From: Atrichornis clamosus
Taxonomy: Eukaryota; Chordata; Aves; Passeriformes; Menuridae
Assembly (NCBI GenBank): GCA_013400975.1
Contig: WBMZ01015549.1
Location: forward strand, 1 to 64,000
Direction: 5' to 3'
Length of the DNA: 64,000 bases
A model generated the notes under the pieces. It searched no databases. It saw only the letters and a list, made by a program, of their open reading frames with translations, and was not told the origin of the DNA. Positions within the stretch are counted from its first letter, which is position 1; every line of letters starts with the position of its first letter. Positions 1 through 64,000 of this stretch are shown here, one piece after another. The position numbers were made by a program, and so were the translations under genes.

Positions 1-2248
1 AAACACAAACCCACCACAGTGGATGACAGCAGTATAGCATTAATCTGTTTGGACAAATTTTCTTTTGGTAGAAGAGCTAGTCGGAGAGGCAGGGGAGTAT
101 GGTGTTTGCTCAGAAGGTATCTCAAAATACTGAACATACATACAGGCATATTTAGACAGGATTTGTTAGACTATATGTATGTATGAAGCATCTGAGGTTG
201 AACATATGTATATATGAAGCGTCATTAAAGGTTTGGATCACTGAAATCCTGGGAAGGTGGGAGGAAGAGTGGAACTGCCACTCTCATAGTGGCTTATCAC
301 AACCCTAAAGGTCAGAAATAAAAAAAGGAAAAAATAATTCTTGATGCAATTAAGTAGTGTTTTGGGGACTAGAAGTTACATTTGCAAGATATGTTTAAAT
401 ACTTCTATGTATCTATATCAATTGATTCAATGAATTTATGTATGACTCTTCCTGTGTGTCTGTAAAATTGGAAGTAGAGAGGAAGAGTGAAAAGGGAAGG
501 CATTGATTTGTACACAAGTTATAGTCAGAGAGCTCTGATTTAAGCGATTACATGCTGTTCTCTTGACAGAGTTCTGGGAAGTGAAAGATGTACTTACTGT
601 TGTCTTGGGTATTGTATGGAATTGTCAAGTTACTGCTGTGTAATCAAATAATTACTCTTGAATCATTCTTCTGAAAACTATAAAGAATTCTGAAATGCTA
701 GTACAGCTAAAAGCTACTGTAGTTAAGCCCATCTAAAAGCAGCATCTCTGCTGTTCAGAGAAGGACTGCTTGCTGTTCTCCCTGCTTCAGCCTTGAGAAG
801 GAGGCTAAGGAGTAAATAATTTCGTTCCCTGTCCTCTACATCACTGGGTTTGCTTCTTTTTTTCTGCACTTGACCATCAGACGTGGCTAGTCTGGTACAA
901 TATGCTAAACTGTGAGTAAACTAAACGGTTGCAGAAGTAAAAATCATGCTTCCCATGTTTTGGAGTCGAGATAAGTGAGTGCTGCAAAAAGTGAGAATAG
1001 CTAAGATTGTGTCAAGGTGAGAGGTGAAATGAAAATAAAGATCTGAGAGCAGAAATGAAAGTAAGAAAGAGGAGAATGGAACTTTCCCTTAGTCTCATCC
1101 TTAGCCTGTAAAGCTCAGCATGTTATTTTGTTCCTGTTGTTCAGAAATCTAGAATTTTATCAGTTTTGATTTAATTGCCTGTCTTAAAAACCAAGCAGTT
1201 TTTCCTTGACTGCACTAGTATCTTTCTTTAAGAAAAGACCCAGCCCACCAAACACAAAAAAACCCCAAAACCCAACAAACCAGCCCCAGTAAACTCAAAG
1301 CTGGGTTTTTGGAGGGAATCAGCTGTATGCGGTTTAGCCATTAGATCAACAGTAAAGTAGTTTTGATTCTCATTAGCAAGGCACTTACCAACTAATGCAT
1401 ACAATTCTGTCCATTTATCCCCTTTCACACATTCTTAGCTGTTACTCATCTGTGTGATAAAGGAGTAACCTGGGATGTTTTTACTCTATGATCTTCACTC
1501 CTTCATAATAATCTGAAATTCCAAAGCTTTGTATTTTCCGGTTATATGATACTTCCATGTATATGAAGGAGGGGAAGACTTTTGTGAGTGCCTGTGTGGC
1601 TGGATTATAGCACTAGTCAAAGTAGTGTTTGGGAAGAGTAAGGAGGCAGAATGGAAATTAACGCTTCAATTGGACAACATAGTTGAAGGTACAGTCTGCT
1701 GACTCAAATATTCCCAAAGTAGCAGAAAGAATATGTGCCTGTGTCTTTTCAGGTGTTTATAATACAATACAAAGAAAGGGTAGTCAGGAGATAGTAACTG
1801 GTTGAAGAAGAGAAGGAATTATAAGTCTGTAGGCAGCAATGTATGAAGTTTTATGAGAAATGTTGGGTTTGATTTGTGTTGAGTATTTCGTTTGTTTTCT
1901 TCACACGTATCAGTAGTGACTGTCTATTGGATAGACCTGTCAAAACTTCGTAAAGTCGGTCAGCTTTCTATTTCCTTAGCAACTCTGTATGTCAGGTGTT
2001 TCAAGGCATAGCTAGAATATTTAGCATCCCATAGTATTATTTACTTCCCCACAGCAGTTTCTTATTTAGAAACTAATGTAAGAACTAACTCCTACAAAAT
2101 CTTTTAAAATTTAAGACCCTCAAATACAGGGAATAGCAGTGACGAACTTGATCATCTACGAAGAAGTCATCATATAACTAACGGAGCATGGATGCTGTGA
2201 ATTTCTGTAAAATGTTCTTTATTGCAAAACCAGGGAATAGTCGACACA

Positions 2249-2288
2249 GGTGTGTGTGTGTATGTGTGCGCATATATATATATATATG
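2249..2288. repeat. GT/AT dinucleotide microsatellite
   Basis: A GTGTGTGTGT run passes through GTGCGC into an AT-alternating run. It is a simple repeat and probably length-polymorphic. Confidence 0.8.
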
Positions 2289-3232
2289 CAACGGAGGAAG
2301 GTAGGTTAATCTCACTGGGATGTCTTAATATATTTTCAGTCAACCCTTCAGCCTTTACAGCCTTTCCACAGTTGACCGTGCTTGTGACATAGGTGTTATG
2401 ACCACAGAGAAAAGTAGATTTTGGATGTTGTTCAAAGATTTGACCACAGGAACTAGTCTGTTCCTACCACTAACATCCATTTGGCAGAATTGAAACAGTT
2501 TGCATGAAGTTGTTTAAGGCTGGTATAGAATGTGTAATACGTTAATGCATAAACTAGAAAACTGTCACATATTTAATTTGAAAGAGAATGAACAAATTGT
2601 GCTGCCAGTCTTAGAAAGAACCCTTTATAATTTAAAACCATTTGTTTTAAAAAGAATTTACAAAATTGCTAGAATTATATTTTAAAGTGTTTATCTGCTA
2701 CATCTTAAGTAAAATAAATGCCAGCAATTTCTACGTAAAATCAATATTTAAAAACTACAGTTATGGTTAACTTGCTTAAGGTCTGCTAATATGTACTTGA
2801 TGCATAAAATAGGATTTTTTAATAGTAGGTAGGTCTTTGGAATAGGTTAATACTACTTGTTGCTAATCTGTACTGATCTGTTTAGTGGAAGTATTTTAAA
2901 GTGAATTTATTTGATAGAAATAAAACTTTAAATGCACTTATTATTAGATGAAGATGTGGGATGTTTTAGTGACTTGATCCTTCCCTTTTCACTAAGCAGG
3001 GTGTTTATTGCTGACAAAAATCCTCCAGCGTAATTCTCTTTAGGGAGTTCTGTGACTGTCATGTAGCTTGTGTGGTGTGCATGCTCCATGCTGCCTGAAG
3101 CCTTAATGGCTTGTTTCAGGATTAATCCAGTGCTAGTAAGAAACAGGATTTGAGGTCTTACACAAAGCTGGGAGGAAGCAACTGTCAGTTTCCTGTTTCA
3201 ATTCTTGATACCTGAAGAATCACCAGAGGGGA

Positions 3233-3241
3233 ATGACTTGA
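3233..3241 (+). promoter_or_regulatory. Minimal upstream ORF (Met-Thr-stop) before SLC12A7 start
   Basis: ATG ACT TGA lies 12 nt before the main ATG and in the same frame. The TGA closes the frame, which fixes ATG 3254 as the first usable in-frame start of this exon. Such short uORFs can lower or tune initiation. Whether it is transcribed depends on where the 5' end is. Confidence 0.5.
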
Positions 3242-3253
3242 TTTTCCTTAATC

Positions 3254-57560
<54,307 letters not shown>

Positions 57561-58435
57561 TCTGTTTGCATGTGTTTTTCAAACACAACAGAACCCCACC
57601 ACGAGAAAACAAAACTTTTTTGCCATAATTTGAGCAGCTTCATTATGTGTTCCTAGTGCATTGAAAATTACCTGCAAGCTGAATCTTCTGATGGTGTGTT
57701 CTTTTTTTCCTATTAAGATGTTATATTTAAATAATATTTTAAGCAGATTTATGTAGAAAATATTTCTATAATGAATTAATAAATGGTGGATGGGTTAGGA
57801 TATTTATATGTAGCATATTCTGACACTTGTTAAGCTGTGGTAAAATAAGAAAATTGGTAATGCAACCATATCTTTAAACATATAGAAAAGTAAGCAACTT
57901 TTGATTATTTTAATCTTTTGTTCTGCATCTAAATAAAAGGGAAAGGTTTTAGGAAAAGCTATCTTCTTTCCTTACCAAAACGCTGCTATGTTGCTTCTGT
58001 TGGAATTAGTCCTGGTTCAGGAACCTTCCTTCAGAGATGTATGCAACCAGTCAAATTTGTATGATGTGCATAGAGTGAAGTTCATGATTTGCCATACTTG
58101 TTAAAAATAACATTTCTGTATTTAAAATACTTAGTCAGATAGCTGGAACCTCTGGGTGATAGTATATAGACAAGCTGTGTGGGGTTTTTTTCATGAGGTA
58201 CTGGCAATTATCATATATTGCACGGTTATACCAATGATGAAACATGAGAGCATCCAACTCGTAGGAAGGCTGTGGTGCAGAAACTCCACCTCGTTCCAAA
58301 TACAATTGCAACAATTGATAAACTGCAGCAAGTTGGTTAATGAAATGCAGTGTCTTGTTTTCAAATATGTATATTTTGAAAATGTTGTATGTATGTGCTG
58401 CTGTTTAAAATAAAATCTGCTTTTCTGAACTGAAT
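57561..58435 (+). other. SLC12A7: SLC12A7 3' UTR with three poly(A) signals
   Basis: AATAAA hexamers lie at 57778-57783, 57932-57937 and 58409-58414. A GT/T-rich stretch follows the last one (about 58445-58470), which makes it the best distal site. The exact cleavage points are not visible. Confidence 0.65.
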
Positions 58436-60134
58436 GAGCTCTTAAGTGTTTTTCATTTGAAATTGTTGAACAGTTTAGTTTATGTGCTCAATAGAAACTT
58501 TTTGCTTGTGTTACAATTCAGTTCCTTTTCAGGCACTTAGTTTTGTAAATGTTGTTTAAGACCTAAAGTGTTTGTTGAGTGTCAAAAGATTGTTCTGCTT
58601 TAAAAAGAATGGGTTCATTTTAACATACAAACTCTTCTTTTGGTTTTTCTTTTTCTTATTTCTTTATCGTACAATTAGCATGTCTGTTGCTCAGACTGGA
58701 ACAGCAGTGATGCTGGGCCCAAACACCTGGCTAGGCTTAAGACCAGTCCTTTACCATAACACTCTCAGGTGAAGTAAGACAAAGCTATAAACAGCAAAGG
58801 TTGAAAGCAGCCATGTTGTTTGCACAGGAACAGAGGGAACACAAAAAGGTAATCAGATGACCCAGTGAACTTCTGATGGCTCAAAACCACTGCTGGGATA
58901 CATCAAAAGGCACTTGGAAAGGCTTGCTGCACACCAGAAGGCATCCATGTATCACTGGGTGTGACTGCAGCTATATGCCTTGGCTTAGGAGTAGGTTTAT
59001 GCAACTTGGGGGTGCTCCAGGGGATCTTAGGTACAGTGAAAGACACATGGAGGCCCTGTAGACAGATTAGAAGGCATCTGAAGGTACTAGATTTGCACAA
59101 CATACCAATTGAATTAAAAAGACCAGAATTCTCAGACCAGTGAGGAGAAGAAAAATGTCATTAGTTGCCCCTAGTGCACTCCAAATGGCTCTGGACTTTT
59201 CATGGAATATATTAAGAGGCACTCTGTGGGCTGTGGTGCAGGGCCATTGGCAGGTATTCATAGACAGCTGTAGATGGCTTATAGTAAAAGTAAGGATAAA
59301 AATTTAGTTTAGAGATGGGCTTTCAGAGGCATCTGGGACCTACCAAAGGCTCTGTGAGGGCCCTTAGGTGCAAGGCAAGACTGACAGAGGTTTCTGTGGG
59401 CATTTGATAAACATGGAAATGGAAGAGACCAAACCTTCAAGCTGCAAAGTACAAAACATTAACTTAGGGAGTTTTCAGAGATCCAACAACAGATGGACTT
59501 CTGAGACTTTTAGATGTCCTGGTGTGTTTCAGGGACCACCCATGCCGTGATGGAGGAGGAAGTATGAGCACTTTCATGTCATCTAGGAACTTCATTTTTT
59601 TTGTGAGATTTGCTCATAGGTGCCCAATATTAAAAATTATGGGTTATAAGTTGTCAAACACTATGACTTAAATGGTGGATAATTCAGTGGTACCTATATT
59701 CCTGGATGCCTTTGTCTGGGTGCTGCTTTGGGGATATCCCAGTTGGTGAAGTAACAAAAAGGGATTCACTCTTCATTTCATCTGTATGTTTTTTGTAGTC
59801 CCAGTGTCCTGCCTGTGCTGAGCCACATAGCCATTATAATTTCCCCAGCTGGCACTTCATAAACCCTCTGCTCAAGGGGGAGGCACCAACCCTGCAGTGA
59901 GTCCCATCCAACATTACATCTCTGCTCTGCAAAGGAGTCCTGTGTGGAGTCCAGTGGGGCAGCAATACCTGCTGATTTCAAAGGTTGCATTTTACTCAGA
60001 AAGGTCCAAGTGTTTGGAGCTAATTAGCAGCTAACCACATTTAAGAACAAAGCTAGCAGCCCTGGGATACCAGCAGCTGTTCATCCTTCAAAAAGTATGT
60101 TACATTTCTGGAGGCAGCACCATGTTTCTCAGCA
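58436..60134. other. Intergenic spacer, unclassified
   Basis: 1.7 kb between the SLC12A7 3' end and a CR1. From about 58850 to 59400 a short degenerate motif like AGGCATCTGG recurs (near 58907, 58939, 59071, 59215, 59325), suggesting a decayed repeat. No gene is supported. Confidence 0.55.
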
Positions 60135-62015
60135 GAGGACAGAATCACAGAATAGGTAAGGTTGAAAGGAACCACAGTGGATCATCTGGTCCAGCCTCCC
60201 TCCTTAACTAGGGTTGTCCTTAGAGCACATTGCACCGGATTGTGTCCAGACAGTTCTTGAATAGCTCCAGTGAGGAAGACTCCACAACCTCTCTTGACAA
60301 TCTGTTCCAGTGTGTGGTCACCCACACTGTAAAGAAATTTGGGTGAAACTTCCCGTGCCTCAGCTTCTGCCCATTGCTTCATGTCCTGATTGGTTGGCAC
60401 CACTGAGAAGAGTTTGGCTTCATCCTCTCAGCACCCCTTTTTCAGGTATCTACACACATTGAGGTCCCCTCTCTTGTCAACGCTGAAGAGGCCCTCAGCC
60501 TTTTCTCTCGAGAGATGCTCCAGTCCCTTTATCATCCTTGTAGCCCTCTCATAGACACTGTACAGGATCTCCATGTCTCTCTTGCCCTGAGCAGCCCAGA
60601 ACAGGACACAGCACTCCTGTTGTGGCCTCACCAAGGCTGAGTAGAGGGGCAGGATCACCTCCCTTGACCTGCTGGCCATGCTCTTCGCAGTGTACACCAG
60701 GATCCCATTGGCCTTCTTGGCCACCAGGGCACAGTGCTGGCTCACGGACAGCTTGTTGTCCACCAGGACCCAGAGGTCCTTCTCCACAGAGCTGCTTTCC
60801 AGCAGTTTGGCCCCCAGCCTGTGCTGGTGCAGGGATTATTCTTCCCCAGGTGCAGGACCCTGCAATTGCCTTTGTTGAACTTCAGAAAGTTCTTTTCTGC
60901 CCATTTCTCCAACATGCTGAGGTCCTTTGGAAGGGCCACACAGCCCTTTGAGGTGTCAGCCACTCCTCCCAGCTTTCTGTCATCAGTGAACTTGCTGAGG
61001 AGGCATCTCTTGGCCCCCTCGTCCAAGTTATTGATTAATAAGTTAATACTGGGCCCAGTATCAACCCTGGATGACAGGCCTCCAACTAGACTCTGTGCAA
61101 CTGATCACAGCTATCTGGGATCTGCCATTCAACCAGTTCCCAATCCACCTCATTGAGTCATCCAACCCACACTTCTTGACTTTGCCTGTAAGGATGTTGT
61201 GAGAGACAGTGTCAAAAGCCTTGCTGAAGTCAAGCTAGGCAATACTCACTGCTCTCCTCTCATCCATCCAGGTGGTTGTTTCATTCTAGAGGGTCATCAG
61301 GTTGGTCAAATATGACTTACCTTTAGTGAACCCATGCTGATTGCTCCTGATCACCTTCTTGTCATCTGTGTAGACAGATGGCCACAAGAATTAGGTGCTC
61401 CATCACTCCATCATGAGGCCTTTCCGAGGCCTTTCCGAGGTGGGCCCTAGGCCTTCCCAGGCAAGGCTGACTGGCTGGTAGTTCCCTGGGCCCTCCTTCG
61501 TGCCCTTTTTGAAGACAGGGGTGACATTTGCTGTAATTGGACACTTCCAGTCCTCAGGCACCTCTCCTGGTCTTTGTGAGCTTTCAAAGATGTCATAGCA
61601 GCCTGGCTGTGATGTCCACCACCTCTCTCAGCACTCATGAATGCATTCCATCAGGGCCAACAGACTTGTGGATGTTGACTTTATTTAGGTATTCTCTGAC
61701 CCAATCCTCCTTGACTAAGGGAAGGTGTTTCCCCCCAAATTGATTTAACCTGGGTCTCCTGGGTCAGAGATCTCTGAGGGCTGCTTTTATCAGTGAAGGC
61801 TTATGCAAAAAAAGCATTCAATAACTCTTCCTTCTTTGCATCCTCTGGTACCAGGGTATCTTTCCCAATAGCTAATGGGCCCACATTATCCTTTGTTTTG
61901 TTTTTGTTATTGATGTATTTGAAAAAGACCCTTGGCATCCTTGGTCAGATTTAATTCCAAATGAGCCTTGGCCTTTCTAGGCCTTTCAATTCTGGATTGA
62001 GCCCTGTTACAAAAT
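60135..62015 (-). mobile_element. Long 5'-truncated CR1 LINE, antisense
   Basis: Nearly 1.9 kb. The reverse tail (AGAATCACAGAATAGGTAAG) is at the left. Minus-strand ORF2 fragments follow, for example VDNKLSVSQHCALVAKKANG and SMASRSREVILPLYSALVRP (about 60790-60550), then more N-terminal reverse-transcriptase sequence up to about 62 kb. Several stops and frameshifts break it, and the 5' half of the element is missing. It is the largest mobile element in the window. Confidence 0.92.
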
Positions 62016-62279
62016 GAGCAGCGACACTTGAAATTGAAAAAACAGTTTTATTGAATGCTGCAGCACTGAGCAAGCAAAGCACATTTGTACAGCCAGTGGC
62101 TTTTTGGCTCCAAGCCAGTTGTGTCTGTGCAAAATGGTTTCCAGAGAGCGTTCATGCTACAGCGCTCTTGTGAACAAATAAGAAAATCGGGGGGGGGGTG
62201 GGGAGGAAAATCCACACATGAAAACGCTGTGACATACAGCGCATAACATATTTCCACACCACATAAAGAGACGACTCAT
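62016..62279 (-). other. Unassigned segment with minus-strand poly(A) signal
   Basis: Between the CR1 and the LSM5 promoter. On the minus strand it reads like a 3' UTR, with AATAAA at 62052-62047 followed by a T-rich stretch. It includes a G-run near 62190. It may be the end of an unknown antisense transcript or part of an unrecognised repeat. Confidence 0.35.
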
Positions 62280-62284
62280 ATGAA

Positions 62285-62760
62285 GGGGATGATTGACGCT
62301 AGTGCTGCCCGGCCGTTCCGGTGCTGGTTGCACCGGCTGCAGCAGAAAAGGGCGGAAACGAGCGAAAAACTGCGCCGGGAGCGGGCATTGGCGGGGCGGA
62401 CCGCAGCGCGCGAGGGGAGGAGCGGCAGCTCTGCTATCGGCTCGTCGGGGCTGCTGGGCGGCCTAGCGATTAGTCAGGCCTGGGTTCAGCATGGCGGCCA
62501 ACGCGACCACCAACCCGTCCCAGCTCCTGCCGCTTGGTAACTGGCCCCGCCGCGGCGCTCCCGTGTCTCCCCGGTGTCCGGGGGGCAGGGAGGACGGGGG
62601 ATGGGAGGCAAAGAGGCTGTGTGCAGGCACCTTTGGGTGGTGCGAGGTTCCTCGCCCAGCCGCTGCGGTAGGGCGGGGGCAGCGGTCTCGGGGTGGCTCT
62701 GGCCGCGGCTGGGGCCGAGCGCTCGTACTCGGCACTCACTCAGTCTGCAGCCGCACACTG
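62285..62760 (+). promoter_or_regulatory. LSM5: CpG-rich promoter of LSM5
   Basis: Abrupt switch to GC- and CpG-dense sequence around the LSM5 start codon at 62491, running into intron 1. No TATA box is evident. This is typical of a housekeeping CpG-island promoter. Confidence 0.8.
62491..62536 (+). CDS. LSM5: LSM5 exon 1
   Basis: [15 protein letters not shown] plus one base, donor CTTG|gtaact. ATGGCGG is in good start context. Confidence 0.94.
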
Positions 62761-63362
62761 ACGGCAGGAAGTGCTCTCTCTGGACGGTTTGTTTTCCTGT
62801 CGGGTTCAAATTATTGCCTGAGAAATTCGTCTATGTACTAGCAGCAGTACAGTGTGCAAGGAAACTTTCTTAATATATATATGTTTGTATCTTTTTAGTT
62901 TTATTTTTTTTACCAGTGACCGTGGCAATTACTTTTTGTCATCACAGTGTCAAGGGTTTTGTTTTAAAAATATGTACACTCTGTAAAATAATCTCTTCGG
63001 TTTTTTTATAGAGCTTGTGGACAAATGCATAGGTTCACGCATTCATATTGTGATGAAGAGTGATAAAGAAATTGTTGGAACACTGCTAGGATTTGATGAC
63101 TTTGTCAGTATCCTTTGATGGAAACAGTTAAGGCCATCGACTTTATGCTTTGGCTCAATTCATTAACAGCTTTTGAGATGAGTTCACTAGCTAGAATCTT
63201 TTTGTATGGTTTAGTTGTATTTTTCTAATATTTTTATTTTATGGAAAAATTCATAGTTCAGTGTAAAATTAAAATAATTAGATTATTTTATTTTAAAGTG
63301 CTGCGCCTTATTTTCCTTGAAACTGGATTTTCAGATATGGTGTTAGAAGATGTTACAGAATT
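62491..63362 (+). CDS. LSM5: U6 snRNA-associated Sm-like protein LSM5, partial (exons 1-3)
   Basis: LSM5 is one subunit of the heptameric LSM2-8 ring that binds the 3' oligo(U) of U6 snRNA in the nucleus. It is also part of the LSM1-7 ring that promotes decapping in cytoplasmic mRNA decay. Three exons join in frame to [40 protein letters not shown] and [17 protein letters not shown], nearly the human sequence as I remember it. This covers the N-terminal helix and the Sm1 motif (FDDFVNMVLEDV). The family length is about 91 residues, so roughly 57 are here and the rest lies beyond 64000. Proper introns with GT-AG ends and a CpG promoter show a real gene rather than a retrocopy. Confidence 0.94.
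62537..63011 (+). other. LSM5: LSM5 intron 1
   Basis: 0.48 kb. The GC-rich first half is still part of the CpG island and the second half is AT-rich. The acceptor is TTTTTTATAG. Confidence 0.85.
63012..63107 (+). CDS. LSM5: LSM5 exon 2
   Basis: [20 protein letters not shown] then [12 protein letters not shown], the first strands of the Sm fold. Donor GTCA|gtatcc. Confidence 0.95.
63335..63362 (+). CDS. LSM5: LSM5 exon 3 (28 nt)
   Basis: Completes [10 protein letters not shown]. Acceptor TTTTCAG and donor TT|gtaagt. It is short but matches LSM5 exactly and keeps phase. Confidence 0.92.
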
Positions 63363-64000
63363 GTAAGTATTACTTTTGCCTCTTGCTGCTATTTGATGCT
63401 TGGTTTGGTGAGGAAAGTGATTGTGTAAGACCTATAAGAAAGATGGGCTTATATTTTTTTGAATACTTGCTAGCTGAATAGTTTATGCCTTGGACATAAA
63501 TTATGGAAGGGTATGTGTTCAGCCATGTCATAGAGTACCTGTTGCATGATATATGTGTGTAATCAGGTTTCTAATCTGTAGGTTTAATTTTACATGGGTT
63601 CTGTGTTGAATTTTCCAGTAGTTTGTTTGCTTTTGACACTTCCTTCAGGTCTAGGTAAAGATTTAAAAGGTAGCAGACTTAAAGAGTATTTATTACCTTG
63701 TTGAGCCAAGTTGCTATTGAAAACATATATTGAGTATCATTGGTATTCAGGTAATTTTCAATATTGAGAGAGTGAATCTATATGTTTGTGTACTGAGCAG
63801 AAAAGTGCAGTAAATCTATTTAGTTGCCAGGTAGCTTTTTCTACCCAGGTGGTCCATTTATCAAGATTATGCTGCAATATGGCTAATTTATTTGTTAGTT
63901 CCAACAGCTGTCATCTTAGAGATTTATTTCACTTCTATAATACAAACTGGGATCTTTGTCCCTGCTTATGTGTTCTTATTTACTTTTTCTAATGCTACTT
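63363..64000 (+). other. LSM5: LSM5 intron 3, to window end
   Basis: AT-rich sequence from a GTAAGT donor, with no further exon recognised before the window ends. Confidence 0.75.

Larger units (their letters stand above)
1..3253. other. Sequence upstream of first recognised SLC12A7 exon
   Basis: AT-rich non-coding sequence. I see no coding exon, no CpG island and no clear promoter. It is either 5' flank or, more likely, intron 1 of longer transcripts whose first exon lies left of the window. A short GT/AT microsatellite sits near 2249-2288. The last few hundred bases before 3254 must hold the 5' UTR of the exon starting at 3254. A CAG at about 3117-3119 could be a splice acceptor if that exon has an upstream partner. 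Confidence 0.5.

Noticed and set aside
60428..61156. Long ORFs on both strands
   Set aside because: They lie inside the antisense CR1. The minus-strand frame is broken ORF2 and the plus-strand frames are shadows.
62016..62490. AVL9 first exon on the minus strand, as in mammals
   Set aside because: No minus-strand frame gives anything like the AVL9 N-terminus.
62463..62873. Several ORFs on both strands around the LSM5 start
   Set aside because: CpG-island composition effect. Only the 46-nt LSM5 first exon is supported.
62491..63362. LSM5 as a processed pseudogene
   Set aside because: Three exons with intact GT-AG introns, conserved phases and a CpG promoter argue for the parental gene.

Overview
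This is a vertebrate, almost certainly avian, genomic window. The evidence is the abundance of truncated CR1 LINEs in both orientations, many ending in the ATTCTATG-type 3' tail, and avian-style endogenous-retrovirus LTRs. The genes have long introns and small exons, and most of the sequence is non-coding.

Nearly the whole window is one gene on the + strand. It is the K-Cl cotransporter KCC4 (SLC12A7), rebuilt here from start codon (3254) to stop codon (57560). I find 26 coding exons that join in frame with no internal stop, giving about 1100 residues if every exon is used. The TM core lies in exons 4-15 and the cytoplasmic C-terminal domain in exons 16-25. Two in-frame exons look optional. 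One is a 39-codon exon (51182-51298) carrying a motif known from the neuronal paralogue KCC2, including the equivalent of its Ser940 site. The other is a 15-nt microexon (54962-54976) that inserts a KCC2-like EWGNL between the two WNK/SPAK-regulated phosphosite regions and the C-terminus. One intron uses a GC donor.

A 3' UTR with three poly(A) signals follows (57561-about 58435). About 4 kb of repeat-rich spacer comes next, including a nearly 1.9 kb antisense CR1. A CpG-rich promoter then drives LSM5, the U6 snRNA-associated Sm-like protein, on the + strand. Its first three coding exons are inside the window and the rest lies beyond it.

Introns hold CR1 fragments, one complete solo LTR with a 5-bp target duplication, a probable second LTR in reverse, a near-identical 115-bp tandem duplication, a perfect 98-bp palindrome, a GC-rich island in intron 21, and a block in intron 8 whose minus strand looks like decayed repeated coding sequence. 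The two genes have unrelated jobs, chloride and volume homeostasis versus RNA processing, and nothing suggests they work together.
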